DNA of 64,000 nucleotides from Anas platyrhynchos (GCF_047663525.1 NC_092616.1:6654501-6718500), one strand, 5' to 3'; positions 8,501 to 14,612 are shown, counted from the stretch's first letter. Translations and numbers: made by a program. Notes: generated by a model from the letters alone, not told the origin.

Positions 8501-9645
8501 CCCACTCACGATGGTGGTGTCGCCGTCGCGGGTCAGAGCCATGCCCATGTGGGACATGGAGTGGTTCCCTGCGGGGGTGGGGGCAGGGGTGCCAGCTGGC
8601 ACCAGCCCAACCCCAATCCCACCCCCCCCCCCCCAACCCCACCCCCACCTTCCATCTCCAGCTTCTGTGCACCTCTCCCTGCACCTCGCAGTTGGTATAG
8701 CCGTCTCTCGCCCTTGATTGCGCTCCCCACCACGATCCTGGGGCAAAAAAGTGGTTTTTGGTTATTTTTGTAGTTTTTTCCTTTAGGGGAGGGGGATTAC
8801 TTCATTTTTTTGGGGGGTCCTTACCGTGCCCCGGGACCTGCAGCACCTGGTGCCCGAAGCTCTGGGACCCGTTGTGGCTCAGGACCCGGTGGGGGCTCGG
8901 CCGCAGGTTGAAGCCCCCAGGGGGCAGCACTGGGAGTTTTGGGGGGGGAATGGGGTCGTGTGGGGTTAGGGGATCCTGCCCCTCGGACCCACTGAGCGTC
9001 CCAGATCTGTGGGAAGCCCCCAAAAGGGGTGGGGGGGCCGCGGCCGGACCCAGTTCCTTCCCCGGCGCGGGAGAAAAAGGCGGGCTCAGCATGCCGTGGC
9101 CACCCCAAACTTCTGTTTTGGGGGTGGGGGGGGAAGAGGGGCTCTGGGACCTTGAGCACTCTTTGTTGCACCTCCAAAGCATCTGAGTGAAGCTCAGCAC
9201 TGCCCCCTCCCCCCAAATAGCCCCCCCAAATCCCTCCCCAGTTTCCCAACCCCCAAAAATTCCCCCCAAACCCCTCTCCCCAACATCCTCCCACCTCCTC
9301 CCCACTACTCCACCCCCCCCCAATTTCTCTCCCCAACACGTCCTCCTCCCCAATCCCCCCCACCTTCTGAATCCTCCCTCCCCAGTCTTCTGAATCCCCA
9401 ATATCTCTCTACCAACCCCCACACTTCCCACCCCAAACCCCCCCCAAACCCCCTCCCCCAACCCCCCCCACCCTCCCCCAACTCCCCCCCCCCAAATTCT
9501 CCCTAAACCCCTCCCCTAACCCATCACCCCCCCCATCACCACCCCCCATCGCGCCCCCCCCCCCATTACCAGCCAGCAGGACCCCCATGAGCACCAGGCC
9601 CCGGCTGGAGCCCATGTGGCCTCGATCCTCCCCCGCTGCCGCCAT
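2464..9645 (-). CDS. ITGAX-like: CD11-type integrin alpha gene (spliced, possibly damaged)
   Basis: Minus-strand gene for an I-domain-containing integrin alpha subunit of the leukocyte CD11 group. Family members pair with beta-2 integrin on leukocytes and bind ligands such as ICAMs and complement fragments. Seen from 5' to 3': signal peptide (9570-9645), propeller start (8929-8322), VWA/I domain (8242-6949), propeller repeats with NGDG and TGDG calcium-site-like loops (6860-5034), and leg-domain exons down to 2464. Exons have GT donors and AG acceptors with short repeat-filled introns. Several exons (VWA start, VWA middle, first FG-GAP, leg) keep similarity only if the frame changes, often at G-runs, so this is either a decaying copy or an assembly with indels. 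No transmembrane or GFFKR segment was found. Which paralogue it is cannot be told from sequence alone. Its arrangement, with the 5' end facing the telomere, makes it the last clear gene before the subtelomere. Confidence 0.85.
2645..2716 (-). CDS. Integrin leg exon (KYLNFT type)
   Basis: A clean 72-nt exon of 24 codons reads [15 protein letters not shown], then LRHRYQ. It is equivalent to TKYLNFTxxExxxxxMQHQYQ of CD11 chains. Acceptor AGGCAG, donor GTGAGG. It supports the CD11 identity strongly. Confidence 0.8.
2813..2897 (-). CDS. Integrin leg exon (VPVKYAV type)
   Basis: One frame reads [12 protein letters not shown] neighbouring frame reads LAVSIVARW. Together they align with FQLELPVKYAVYMVVTS of CD11 chains, which implies another indel. 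Acceptor GCCCCAG, donor GTGACC. Confidence 0.55.
2969..3053 (-). CDS. Integrin leg exon (FDV..NSS type)
   Basis: It contains [20 protein letters not shown] followed by AS, matching VTFNITFDVDSKASLGNKLLLKANVTS. The donor GTGGGA lies at 2963-2968. The 5' limit may extend to include the preceding cysteine near 3060. An NSS glycosylation site is visible. Confidence 0.65.
3362..3605. repeat. 30-bp intronic minisatellite
   Basis: About eight degenerate copies with a 30-bp period, each containing GACCTGGCCTCCGGGGCCAT or a close variant. The period is a multiple of three, so frames stay open on both strands. I read it as intronic or spacer DNA between integrin leg exons. Confidence 0.85.
3660..3919 (-). 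CDS. Integrin leg exon (EKNCG-type), with frame changes
   Basis: It begins [20 protein letters not shown], equivalent to FEKNCGxDxxCxxDLSITF. In a second frame it continues [16 protein letters not shown], then TLRLRHP, matching FNVTVTVRNDGEDSYxTxV. In the first frame again it reads [14 protein letters not shown]. Two frame changes are needed. The 3' limit is uncertain. Confidence 0.65.
4010..4111 (-). CDS. Integrin leg exon (RLNFSL-type)
   Basis: It reads [19 protein letters not shown] and aligns with PIVLRLNFSLVGTPL of CD11 chains. The later part matches better in another frame ([13 protein letters not shown]). Acceptor CTCGTAG and donor GTGGGC flank it. Confidence 0.6.
4330..4640 (-). CDS. 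Probable integrin leg exons, poorly resolved
   Basis: Two patches look coding. Near 4575-4620 there are VKLRLCL and, in another frame, [11 protein letters not shown], which recalls VRVCLHV...VTYDLALD. Near 4335-4400 there are cysteine-containing pieces (CLEL and EERCLENN), which recall CETLKLQLPNC. Exon limits and frames cannot be fixed by eye. Confidence 0.4.
4780..5025. repeat. CCCCAACCCCACCCC minisatellite in an integrin intron
   Basis: A near-uninterrupted C-rich tract of CCCCAACCCCA-type units, ending just before the exon at 5034-5156. The G-rich strand is the coding (minus) strand, so the transcript would be G-rich here. Confidence 0.85.
5034..5156 (-). CDS. Integrin alpha exon 15: last FG-GAP repeat
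   Basis: It reads [18 protein letters not shown], then [13 protein letters not shown], between CCCACAG and GTGATG. This is nearly the CD11 signature LxYFGQSLSGGxDLTxDGLVDLxVGAxGxVLL. The frame is intact and the calcium loop DVTGDGMVD is complete. Confidence 0.9.
5230..5439 (-). CDS. Integrin alpha exon 14: FG-GAP repeat with calcium loop
   Basis: The first part reads [13 protein letters not shown], matching LYGEQGQPWGRFG. After a shift inside a G-run near 5371-5376 it continues [17 protein letters not shown], then [12 protein letters not shown] and HYSQ. This is a classical FG-GAP repeat with a DxNxDG calcium-site loop. Donor GTGGGA and acceptor CCCCAG are present. Confidence 0.85.
5440..5606. 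repeat. Small intronic G-rich repeats
   Basis: An intron between exons 13 and 14 with GGGATGGGGATGGG units and then four copies of TTTTGGGATTGG near 5538-5575. No coding signal. Confidence 0.7.
5607..5740 (-). CDS. Integrin alpha exon 13: propeller blade
   Basis: It reads [20 protein letters not shown], then [12 protein letters not shown]. It aligns with the SVDVDxNGSTDLVLIGAP...GGxVxVxxL blade of CD11 chains. The calcium loop is weak (DGRDGASEK). Acceptor CGTAG, donor GTGAGG. Confidence 0.65.
5813..5956 (-). CDS. Integrin alpha exon 12: propeller blade
   Basis: It reads [16 protein letters not shown], then [13 protein letters not shown], matching YxxAxxxRxxxQSLVLGAPRxxxxGxVxxF. Acceptor TTGCAG is good. 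The likely donor is GTGGAT near 5807-5812. Confidence 0.7.
6272..6410 (-). CDS. Integrin alpha exon 11: propeller, partly recognisable
   Basis: The 3' end reads NMADTYLG, followed by GTTGCG. It aligns with DMNDAYLGYAAA of CD11 chains and joins exon 12, which starts with YSVVGV. The 5' part is poorly matched and its boundary is uncertain. Confidence 0.5.
6411..6792. repeat. G-rich minisatellite in an intron
   Basis: Variants of GGGGTTTTGGGGGTT fill the intron between exons 10 and 11. The spacing of G-runs is typical of G-quadruplex-prone DNA. No exon is visible. Confidence 0.8.
6793..6860 (-). CDS. Integrin alpha exon 10: after the I domain
   Basis: It reads [19 protein letters not shown], then AAVN, between TCCCGCAG and GTGAGG. 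It matches FEHEMSQEGFSAAI, which follows the I domain in CD11 chains. Frame intact. Confidence 0.75.
6949..7088 (-). CDS. Integrin alpha exon 9: end of the VWA/I domain
   Basis: It contains [16 protein letters not shown] and [10 protein letters not shown], then in another frame [10 protein letters not shown]. This corresponds to LNTIASKPxxxHVF, FEALKTIQNQLREKIFAIEG of CD11 chains. One indel is implied at the run of G near 6995. The donor GTGGCC lies at 6943-6948. Confidence 0.75.
7158..7294 (-). CDS. Integrin alpha exon 8: VWA/I domain, ITDG strand
   Basis: It contains [20 protein letters not shown] and then RGIVRYIIG, equivalent to KVLIVITDGE and GVIRYVIGVG of CD11 I domains. The ITDG aspartate of the metal site is kept. 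The start of the exon (NIFTPEQG) sits in a different frame from the ITDG part, so one indel lies near 7266-7275. The acceptor is CGCAG. The donor is the less common GTGCGG. Confidence 0.75.
7295..7577. repeat. GGTGGTTATGGGGTGG minisatellite in an intron
   Basis: Degenerate copies of GGGGTGGTTATGGGGTGGT, then GATGGTGGCCATGG variants, fill the intron between VWA exons 7 and 8. Noncoding. Confidence 0.8.
7578..7723 (-). CDS. Integrin alpha exon 7: VWA/I domain middle
   Basis: It reads [19 protein letters not shown], then [15 protein letters not shown]. It matches the FxxMQYSxxxxxxFTFxxF and TxTxxGIxxV segments of CD11 I domains. The threonine that completes the metal site (LTDT) is present. Splice signals are GCAG at the start and GTGAGG at the end. 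Confidence 0.8.
7770..8065. repeat. CCCATGGGCCCTACAGACC minisatellite in an intron
   Basis: Short degenerate repeats of CCCATGGGCCCTATAGATCC type occupy the intron between exons 6 and 7. No gene is seen on either strand. Confidence 0.75.
8120..8242 (-). CDS. Integrin alpha exon 6: first part of the VWA/I domain, frame broken
   Basis: It opens with [10 protein letters not shown], the strand that leads into the MIDAS loop. The expected DGSGS is replaced by DGEPAHDP in this frame, while a one-base shift restores DGSP. The frame then reads [11 protein letters not shown] and meets TGA, whereas the exon end DNSSIR needs another frame. At least two indels are implied. Acceptor CTGTAG and donor GTGAGG are intact. 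Confidence 0.7.
8322..8450 (-). CDS. Integrin alpha exon 5: cysteine-rich link to the I domain
   Basis: It reads [19 protein letters not shown], then [13 protein letters not shown]. This matches the ACGPxxxxxCxxNxYVxGxCFLxGxxL signature just before the I domain of CD11 chains, with all three cysteines in place. The donor after GFQ is GTGAGG. The 5' edge is uncertain because no clean acceptor is visible. Confidence 0.7.
8510..8568 (-). CDS. Integrin alpha exon 4: propeller
   Basis: It reads [19 protein letters not shown] between acceptor CCGCAG and donor GTGAGT. This corresponds to the NMSLGLSLAxxTxPP segment of CD11 chains. The NHS glycosylation site aligns with the NMS of mammals. Confidence 0.65.
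8649..8737 (-). CDS. Integrin alpha exon 3: propeller blade 1
   Basis: It contains [15 protein letters not shown], the counterpart of VVVGAPxExxxxGxLYQC in CD11 chains. The expected cysteine appears in another frame (CEVQGEVHR), so one indel seems to lie after LYQ. The phase from exon 2 also disagrees with the matching frame. Bounded by CCCCAG and a weak GTGGGG donor. Confidence 0.6.
8825..8929 (-). CDS. Integrin alpha exon 2: start of beta-propeller
   Basis: It reads [20 protein letters not shown], then [12 protein letters not shown]. This matches the mature N-terminus of CD11 chains (FNLDxxxxxxF...FGQSVVQ). Acceptor TCCCAG precedes 8929 and donor GTAAGG follows. An N-glycosylation site (NGS) is visible. 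Confidence 0.8.
8930..9569. other. Integrin intron 1 with a C-rich tract
   Basis: The first intron of the integrin gene. From about 9200 to 9560 the + strand is almost pure C with scattered A/T (CCCCAAA and CCTCCCC). No exon or RNA gene is apparent. Confidence 0.7.
9570..9645 (-). CDS. Integrin alpha exon 1: start codon and signal peptide
   Basis: The ATG at 9645-9643 opens 25 codons to donor GTAATG (9564-9569). A second in-frame Met at codon 11 (9615-9613) is followed by [11 protein letters not shown], a typical short signal-peptide core, and may be the real start. The exon ends in phase 1 and joins exon 2 to give VLPPGGFNL, matching the start of mature CD11 chains (FNLD in mammals). Confidence 0.7.
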
Positions 9646-10190
9646 CTCCCTCTTGCCCCGTTTTCCCCTGAAACCACCCCAAAAAACCACTTCCTTCCGT
9701 GCCCGCGGCGCAGGCGCGATGGGGCCGTGGAGGCGGCATTGGGTGGGGGGGGGAAGCTGGGAGCTCCCTGAGGGCCCCCAGGGCACCCACTGGGCTGCTC
9801 CTAAGGGGCCGCCGGGGCCCACCCAAAGGCCCCCCCCGGGCGCCGGGAGGTCCTCCACCCCAAATTGACACCTCCTGGTGGGACCGGGAGCTGCTCGTGG
9901 TCCTCTAGAGGGGTCCCAGTGCCCCCCAGTGCCCCCCAGTGCTCCCCAGTGCCCCCCAAAAGCCATCCAGGGATCCCCGCTGTCCCCTAGGATGCTCTGG
10001 GTGCCTCATGGGGCGATATAGGGTTCCCTACAAGGACCTCAGGGTGCCCTAGAGACAACATCACAACACTGCTGAGTCAGGAGATCTCTGGGGGCGACGC
10101 AGAGTTCAGGTGTCCCCAAAGCCTTCCTCTGGGGGCACTTTTGGATGGGCGAAAGGGGCTCCAGACGCGTTTTCTTGGGTCCCACTTGGG
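9646..10190. other. Upstream flank of the integrin gene
   Basis: GC-rich DNA directly 5' of the integrin start, becoming AT-richer after 10 kb. It includes CACTTCCTTCCGTG near 9690, an ETS-like site, and short CAGTGCCCC repeats at 9918-9955. It is the natural place for the integrin promoter, but I see no TATA box, and the assignment rests on position only. Confidence 0.35.
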
Positions 10191-10194
10191 GAGG

Positions 10195-10520
10195 AACCAG
10201 TCCAAGGTAACAGCGCTTTCTGGAACCGTCAAGTTCTTGTTCGGCAACTCAGTGACTGGTTTGATCTTCACAGCTGTAGAGGCAAGTGGACTGCTCTTTT
10301 GAAATAATGAAATTAAAAACACAAAGTTTGTCAAAGATGGCAGTGCGTGTTTGCAGTCTGTTTATTGCTTTTGCCAGTGGTAGATAACATTTATAAGGAA
10401 CCGGCCGAAGGACAGAGCGCCTTCTGGAACTGTGAAGCTCTGTGTTGGCAACTCGGTGACTGGCTGGACCTACTGTCCATCTGCAGAGGGAAGCGGACTG
10501 CTGTTTTGAAATTAAAAAAT
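10195..10520. repeat. Diverged tandem duplication of about 115 bp
   Basis: Two copies at about 10200-10315 and 10405-10515 share blocks such as TTCTGGAAC, GGCAACTC, GTGACTGG, GGACTGCT and TTTTGAAAT. Both end in A-rich DNA. The copies differ by many substitutions. The open frames read AFWN...QL.DW..L in both. Source element not recognised; possibly a decayed retroelement. Confidence 0.6.
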
Positions 10521-10609
10521 ACTAATAAAAACAATAAAAATATGGTGCTGCTCTATGGCGCCCGGAGGACTGCCACTCTGCATGGCAGTTAAAAAGAATG
10601 GGGTTTGCC

Positions 10610-10755
10610 TGTTGTAACCGCCTGCGGTGACTCGTGTGCGTCTCGGTGGAGCAGAGCCTCCCGGCGCACCCGGTGCTGTTTGCTGACCTCTATTCCTTTA
10701 ATAAATTGTAAGCTTTGATTGTAATCCTATTTGGGATTAGTCATTTATTACAACA
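10610..10755 (+). mobile_element. Short LTR-like element with perfect ends
   Basis: A 146-bp segment begins TGTTGTAA and ends TTACAACA, a perfect 8-bp inverted terminal repeat of the TG...CA type. AATAAA lies at 10700-10705, 50 bp from the 3' end, as in the R region of an LTR. No obvious target-site duplication flanks it, and a second TTACAACA sits at 10791-10798, so the true end could be there. No internal retroviral gene is visible. Confidence 0.5.
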
Positions 10756-10870
10756 GACAACCTTGTAAAATGCAGACAACCAGAATCCTTACAACAATTA
10801 AGTGGAAATCACGGTGTAAGAAACATTACCACCTCAAAGAGTAAAAGCCTCAGAAGAAATGTGACTTGTA

Positions 10871-11115
10871 ACAGGCCAGCAGCTGTGTGTTTTCGGTGAA
10901 GCACCAGATAGAGTATGAACCTGGATTGCACAGTTAATGGGGAAACAGGGGAGGGTCCTGGTCCTTGGGAGGGGGAAAAAAAAAAAAGTATATAAACTGT
11001 GTATGGAATCGGTAGGTGCCCTCCTGCTCGCGGGACACCCGCCATTGTAATCTCAAATACAAATGCTACTGTACTGAGATCCTCTCCTGAGCCTATGTTA
11101 TTTCCCAACGATTGA
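10871..11115 (+). mobile_element. Probable solo LTR with TATA box
   Basis: AT-richer DNA with TATATAAA at 10989-10996, after an A-run, has the layout of an LTR U3/R region. The downstream part, GAGATCCTCTCCTGAGCCTA and following, recurs in this orientation at 13611 and in every family-2 unit (for example 39565). A 50-bp part (10916-10968) recurs inverted near 11845-11897. The exact 5' and 3' ends are not clear. An old endogenous copy; no coding region. Confidence 0.5.
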
Positions 11116-11860
11116 TTCACGGTTTTAAGGTTTCAGGGGTAGGGCCCTAGGGTTGGGTTTCAGGGTAAGCGTTCTCAGGGTTTATGTTTAGGATTTTAAG
11201 GTTTTTAGTTTTAGGGTTGGAGTTTTAACGGTTAGGATTTTAGGGATTTGAGGGTTAGGGTTTTAAGGGTTTCAGGGTTAGCGTGTTAGGGTTTTAGAGT
11301 TTATGGGTTGTAGTGTTGATAGGTTCTTCAGGGTTAGGTTCTTAGGGTTTGATTTTTGGTCAGTTATTTACGGTTAGGGTTTTAAGATCTTAATTTTTTT
11401 TTTTCAGGTTAGGTTCTCCTGGGTTAGGGTTTTGAGCGTCTTAATATTTTGGGTTGGGTTTGGAGCATCTTAATTTTTTGCGTTTGGGTTTTGAGCATCT
11501 TAATATTTTGGGTTAGTGCTTTGAGCGTCTTATTTTTTTGGGTTAGTGTTTGGAGCGTCAATTTTTGGGTTTAGGTTTTGAGAGTCCTATTTTTTGGTTT
11601 TGGGATTTGAGCATCTTAATTTATTGGGTTAGGGGTTTTAGGCATAGGTCTTCAGGTGTTTAGTGTGGTAAATATTTTGGGTTATGTCTGTAGGGGTTTC
11701 GAGGATTTTTAGGCTTAGGGCTTGAGGCTTTTTTGTAAGGGCGGTGAGGGCCGGGGTTACAGCGAGTGCTGCTAAATGCAGTTCTCGAACACTCGGCCCG
11801 TGACTGGCTGTGCCGGCTGTCCGAGGGGTGCTGCTCGGTGGAGTTTGCCGGCACCAGGAC
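11116..11860 (+). repeat. Single-copy forerunner of the subtelomeric unit
   Basis: It follows the LTR tail and is built of degenerate TTAGGG-like DNA mixed with AT-rich lines such as GAGCATCTTAATTTTTTG. It matches 13655-14440 and, in its first part, the AT-rich part of every family-2 unit (for example 39610-40130), but with more differences. It is the innermost and oldest-looking copy. Confidence 0.75.
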
Positions 11861-11897
11861 CCCCCCGTCTCCCCATTAACTGAGCAATCCAGGTTCA
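11845..11897 (-). mobile_element. Inverted LTR fragment
   Basis: Read on the minus strand it gives TGAACCTGGATTGCTCAGTT and continues into AATGGGGAGACGGGG and GGTCCTGGT. It matches 10916-10968 with a few changes, in opposite orientation. A second, inverted copy of the same LTR family is the simplest reading. Confidence 0.6.
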
Positions 11898-12085
11898 GTC
11901 AGCAGGCTACGTTGCAAAGTACAAAGAAAATCAACTACTGAGAAACACAAAAAAGGGAAGAAACCTGTCCCAATCTGCGTAGTTTGCCAGTGGATAAAAA
12001 CTCATCGATGTTCTCTATTTTAGCACCAACTCCAGCCTAAATACTGGGCGAGAAGGGAACAGCAGTTAGCCTCACCATCACTCAC

Positions 12086-12157
12086 AGCCAGGAGCAAAAG
12101 AAAGCCCCGCAGGAAGAGCTGCGGTGTGACCGAGACCAGCACCAAGCCTCGCTCCAT
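12086..12157 (-). CDS. Possible first exon encoding a signal peptide
   Basis: From an ATG at 12157-12155 the minus strand encodes 24 residues, MERGLVLVSVTPQLFLRG then FLLLLA. A consensus donor GTGAGT follows immediately (12080-12085). The sequence has the charged start and leucine-rich core of a signal peptide, and it lies at the edge of a CpG-rich block that could be its promoter. No downstream exon was recognised to the left, so the gene could be truncated or the match fortuitous. The frame is open upstream only because the region lacks stops. Confidence 0.35.
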
Positions 12158-12159
12158 AG

Positions 12160-12674
12160 GGCAGCAGGGCACGCGGGGCTCCCCACGAGCAGCCCGGGCA
12201 CCGCTCCCTGCACGGCTCAGGCCAGGCTTTGGGCCCTGCCGCCCCCGGGCTGAGCGGGGCCGGAGAGCAGCGAAGGGGAAGCTCCCGGCACAGAGCCCTG
12301 GGCACGCGGAGAGCTGCAGCCCCCCCCCGGCTCTGTGAGACCCCCCCGGGAACCTCCCCCCTCCGCGACACCGCCCCCGCCCCCCCCGGGAGGCTTCGGC
12401 CCCGTTCCGCCTCTCGCTGGGGGCTCCGGGCCCAGCCCCGGGGGGGGGGGCGGTACCGGCAGGCGCTGCGTTGGGCACGGCCCCGCGGCTGGAGCCCCCC
12501 CAGCGCCCCCCCCCCGGCAGCGGGTCCCAGACGCCCCGGGGGGGGCTCCCGGACGGGGCCTGCTCAGCGCGGGCGGTGGCACCGGGCGGAAACGACGCAA
12601 AGGGGCTTCCGGCGGTGACGTCAGTAAGCGCGACCGCATTCACGCGCACGCGCGGCCCGGGGCCAGAGCGGTGT
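12160..12674. promoter_or_regulatory. CpG-rich block, candidate promoter
   Basis: About 500 bp of very GC-rich DNA with many CpGs contains GGCGGAAACGACGC and GGTGACGTCAG (a CRE-like site at 12614-12624). It ends in CACGCGCACGCGCGGCC just before the 62-bp repeats. It stands out against the AT-richer DNA at 10.2-12.0 kb. It could serve transcription to the left (the exon at 12086-12157) or to the right into the subtelomere. No TATA box. Confidence 0.5.
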
Positions 12675-13282
12675 CGGGAAATGGAGTTCTGGGACTCTGA
12701 ACTTCCGGGAGGCCATGTTGGGTTCCAAGAGCATGACGGGAAATGGAGTTCTGGGACTCTGAACTTCCGGGAGGCCATGTTGGGTTCCAAGAGCATGACG
12801 GGAAATGGAGTTCTGGGACTCTGGACTTCCGGGAGGCCATGTTGGGTTCCAAGAGCATGACGGGAAATGGAGTTCTGGGACTCTGAACTTCCGGGAGGCC
12901 ATGTTGGGTTCCAAGAGCATGACGGGAAATGGAGTTCTGGGACTCTGAACTTCCGGGAGGCCATGTTGGGTTCCAAGAGCATGACGGGAAATGGAGTTCT
13001 GGGACTCTGAACTTCCGGGAGGCCATGTTGGGTTCCAAGAGCATGACGGGAAATGGAGTTCTGGGACTCTGAACTTCCGGGAGGCCATGTTGGGTTCCAA
13101 GAGCATGACGGGAAATGGAGTTCTGGGACTCTGAACTTCCGGGAGGCCATGTTGGGTTCCAAGAGCATGACGGGAAATGGAGTTCTGGGACTCTGGACTT
13201 CCGGGAGGCCATGTTGAGTGCTCAGAGCATACCGGGAAATGGAGTTCTGGGACTCCGGACTTCCGGGAGGCCATGTTGGGTT
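12675..13282 (+). repeat. Ten-copy 62-bp tandem array with promoter-like motifs
   Basis: Ten units start at 12675 and every 62 bp to 13233. Units are nearly identical; the last two differ most, and the last is cut short. Each unit holds ACTTCCGG (ETS core), GGCCATGTT (YY1-like GCCATNTT) and, on the minus strand, AACTCCATTTCCCGTCATGC. The last matches the ZNF143/THAP11 consensus ACTACAAYTCCCAGCATGC at 15 of 19 positions. The final unit runs straight into TTTAGGGTTAGGG. The 62-bp period leaves all three minus frames open, which explains the long open frames. Confidence 0.95.
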
Positions 13283-13606
13283 TAGGGTTAGGGTTAGGGT
13301 TAGGGGGATTAGGTTTAGGGTTCGGGTTAGGGTTAGGTTTAGGGTTAGTGTTTTGGGTTAGGGTTAGATTTAGGGTTCATTAGGGTTAGGGTTAGGGCTA
13401 GGGTTATGGTTAGGGGGTTAGGGTTCGGATTAGGGTTGGGGGATTAGGTTGATGATTAGGGGTTAGGGTTAGGGTTAGGGGTAGTGTTAGGGTTAGGGTT
13501 AGGTTTTGGGTTAGGGTTAGGGTTAAGGTTAGAGGGTTAGGCTTAGGGTTAGGGTTAGGGGTAGGGTTAGGGTTAGGGTCAGGGTCAGAGTCAGAGTCAG
13601 GGTAAG
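13283..13606 (+). repeat. Interstitial telomere-like tract
   Basis: Degenerate TTAGGG repeats with variants GTTAGGGGG, TTCGGG and GGTCAGGGTCAGAG, G-rich on +. The longest perfect runs are four or five hexamers, so it is not the true chromosome end. It joins the 62-bp array on the left and an LTR tail on the right. Confidence 0.9.
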
Positions 13607-14230
13607 CGTAGTGAGATCCTCTCCTGAGCCTATGTTATTTTCCAAAGATTGATTCATGGTTTTAAGGTTTCAGGGGTAGGGCACTAGGGTTGGGTTTCAG
13701 GGTAAGCGTTCTCAGGGTTTATGTTTAGGATTTTAAGTTTTTTATGTTTGGATTTTTAACGGTTAGGATTTTAGGGATTTGGGGGTTAAGGTTTTAAGTT
13801 TTTCAGGGTTAGCGTGTTAGGGTTTTAGAGTTTATGGGTTGTAGTGTTGAAAGGTTTTTTAGGGTTAGGGTCTTAGGGTTTTCTTTTTGGTCAATTATTT
13901 AGGTTTAGGGTTTTAAAATTTTATTTTTATTTATTTATTTATTTTATTTTATTTTTTTTCAGGTTAGGTTCTCCAGGGTTAGGGTTTTGAGTGTCCTAAT
14001 TTTTTGGGTTAGGGTTTGGAGCATCTTAATTTTTTGCGTTAGGGTTTTGAGCATCTTAATATTTTGTGTTAGTGCTTTGAGCGTCTTATTTTTTTGGATT
14101 AGTTTTTGGAGTGTCCTCAGTTTTTGGGTTTAGGTTTTGAGAGTCCTATTTTTTGGGTTTGGGATTTGAACGTCTTAATTTTGTGGGCTTGGGATTTGAA
14201 CGTCTTAATTTATTGGGTTAGGAGTTTTAG
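13607..14230 (+). repeat. LTR tail plus AT-rich module, second copy
   Basis: It begins AGTGAGATCCTCTCCTGAGC and follows the order seen at 11070-11640: TTTAAGGTTTCAGGGGTAGG, an AT-rich A/T run (13918-13960) and GAGCATCTTAAT repeats. It is closer to the family-2 units than the 11-kb copy is. It shows the step between the ancestral copy and the amplified units. Confidence 0.8.
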
Positions 14231-14500
14231 GCATAGGTCTTCAGGTGTTTATTGTGGTAAATATTTTGGGTTATGTCTGTAGGGGTTTCGAGGATTTTTA
14301 GGGTTAGGGCTTGAGGCATTTTGTAAAGGAGGTAAGGGCTAGGGTTACAGTGAGTGCTGGTAAATGTAATTCTCGAAAACTCGGCTCGTGATTGGCTGTG
14401 CCGGCTGTCCAAGGAATGCTGGTACGTATTGTTTTCCAGAACCAGGCTCCCGGGAGGCCATGTTGGGTGCCCAGAGCATGCCTGGAAATGCAGGGTGAGG
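14231..14500 (+). repeat. Module shared with 11.64-11.86 kb, with one diverged 62-bp unit
   Basis: The stretch AATTCTCGAAAACTCGGCTC and GATTGGCTGTGCCGGCTGTC matches 11770-11822. At about 14448-14490 it holds a diverged single copy of the 62-bp unit: CCGGGAGGCCATGTTGGGTG, then AGAGCATGCCTGGAAATG. An inverted CCAAT (ATTGG) lies at 14391-14395. Confidence 0.7.
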
Positions 14501-14510
14501 GTAAGGGTTA

Positions 14511-14612
14511 GGGCACATTTTAGCGCAGAGTCGCCCAGACACATTTAAGCGCGGCGACGCCCGGACACATTTTAGCGCGGCGCCGCCCAGACACATTTTA
14601 GCGCGGCTTAGC
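14511..14612 (+). repeat. 26-bp tandem repeat, about four copies
   Basis: Copies of GACACATTTTAGCGCGGCG with a 26-bp period. The next sequence, CATTTGCGGGGCGCACCGG, resembles the end of the 79-bp unit, which reads GACACATTTGTGGGGCGCAC. The two repeats may be related. Confidence 0.8.

Noticed and set aside
12020-13168. 382-codon open frame on the minus strand
   Set aside because: Most of it is the 62-bp array read in rotating frames plus stop-poor GC-rich DNA. Only the last 24 codons before a GTGAGT donor look like a real exon start.
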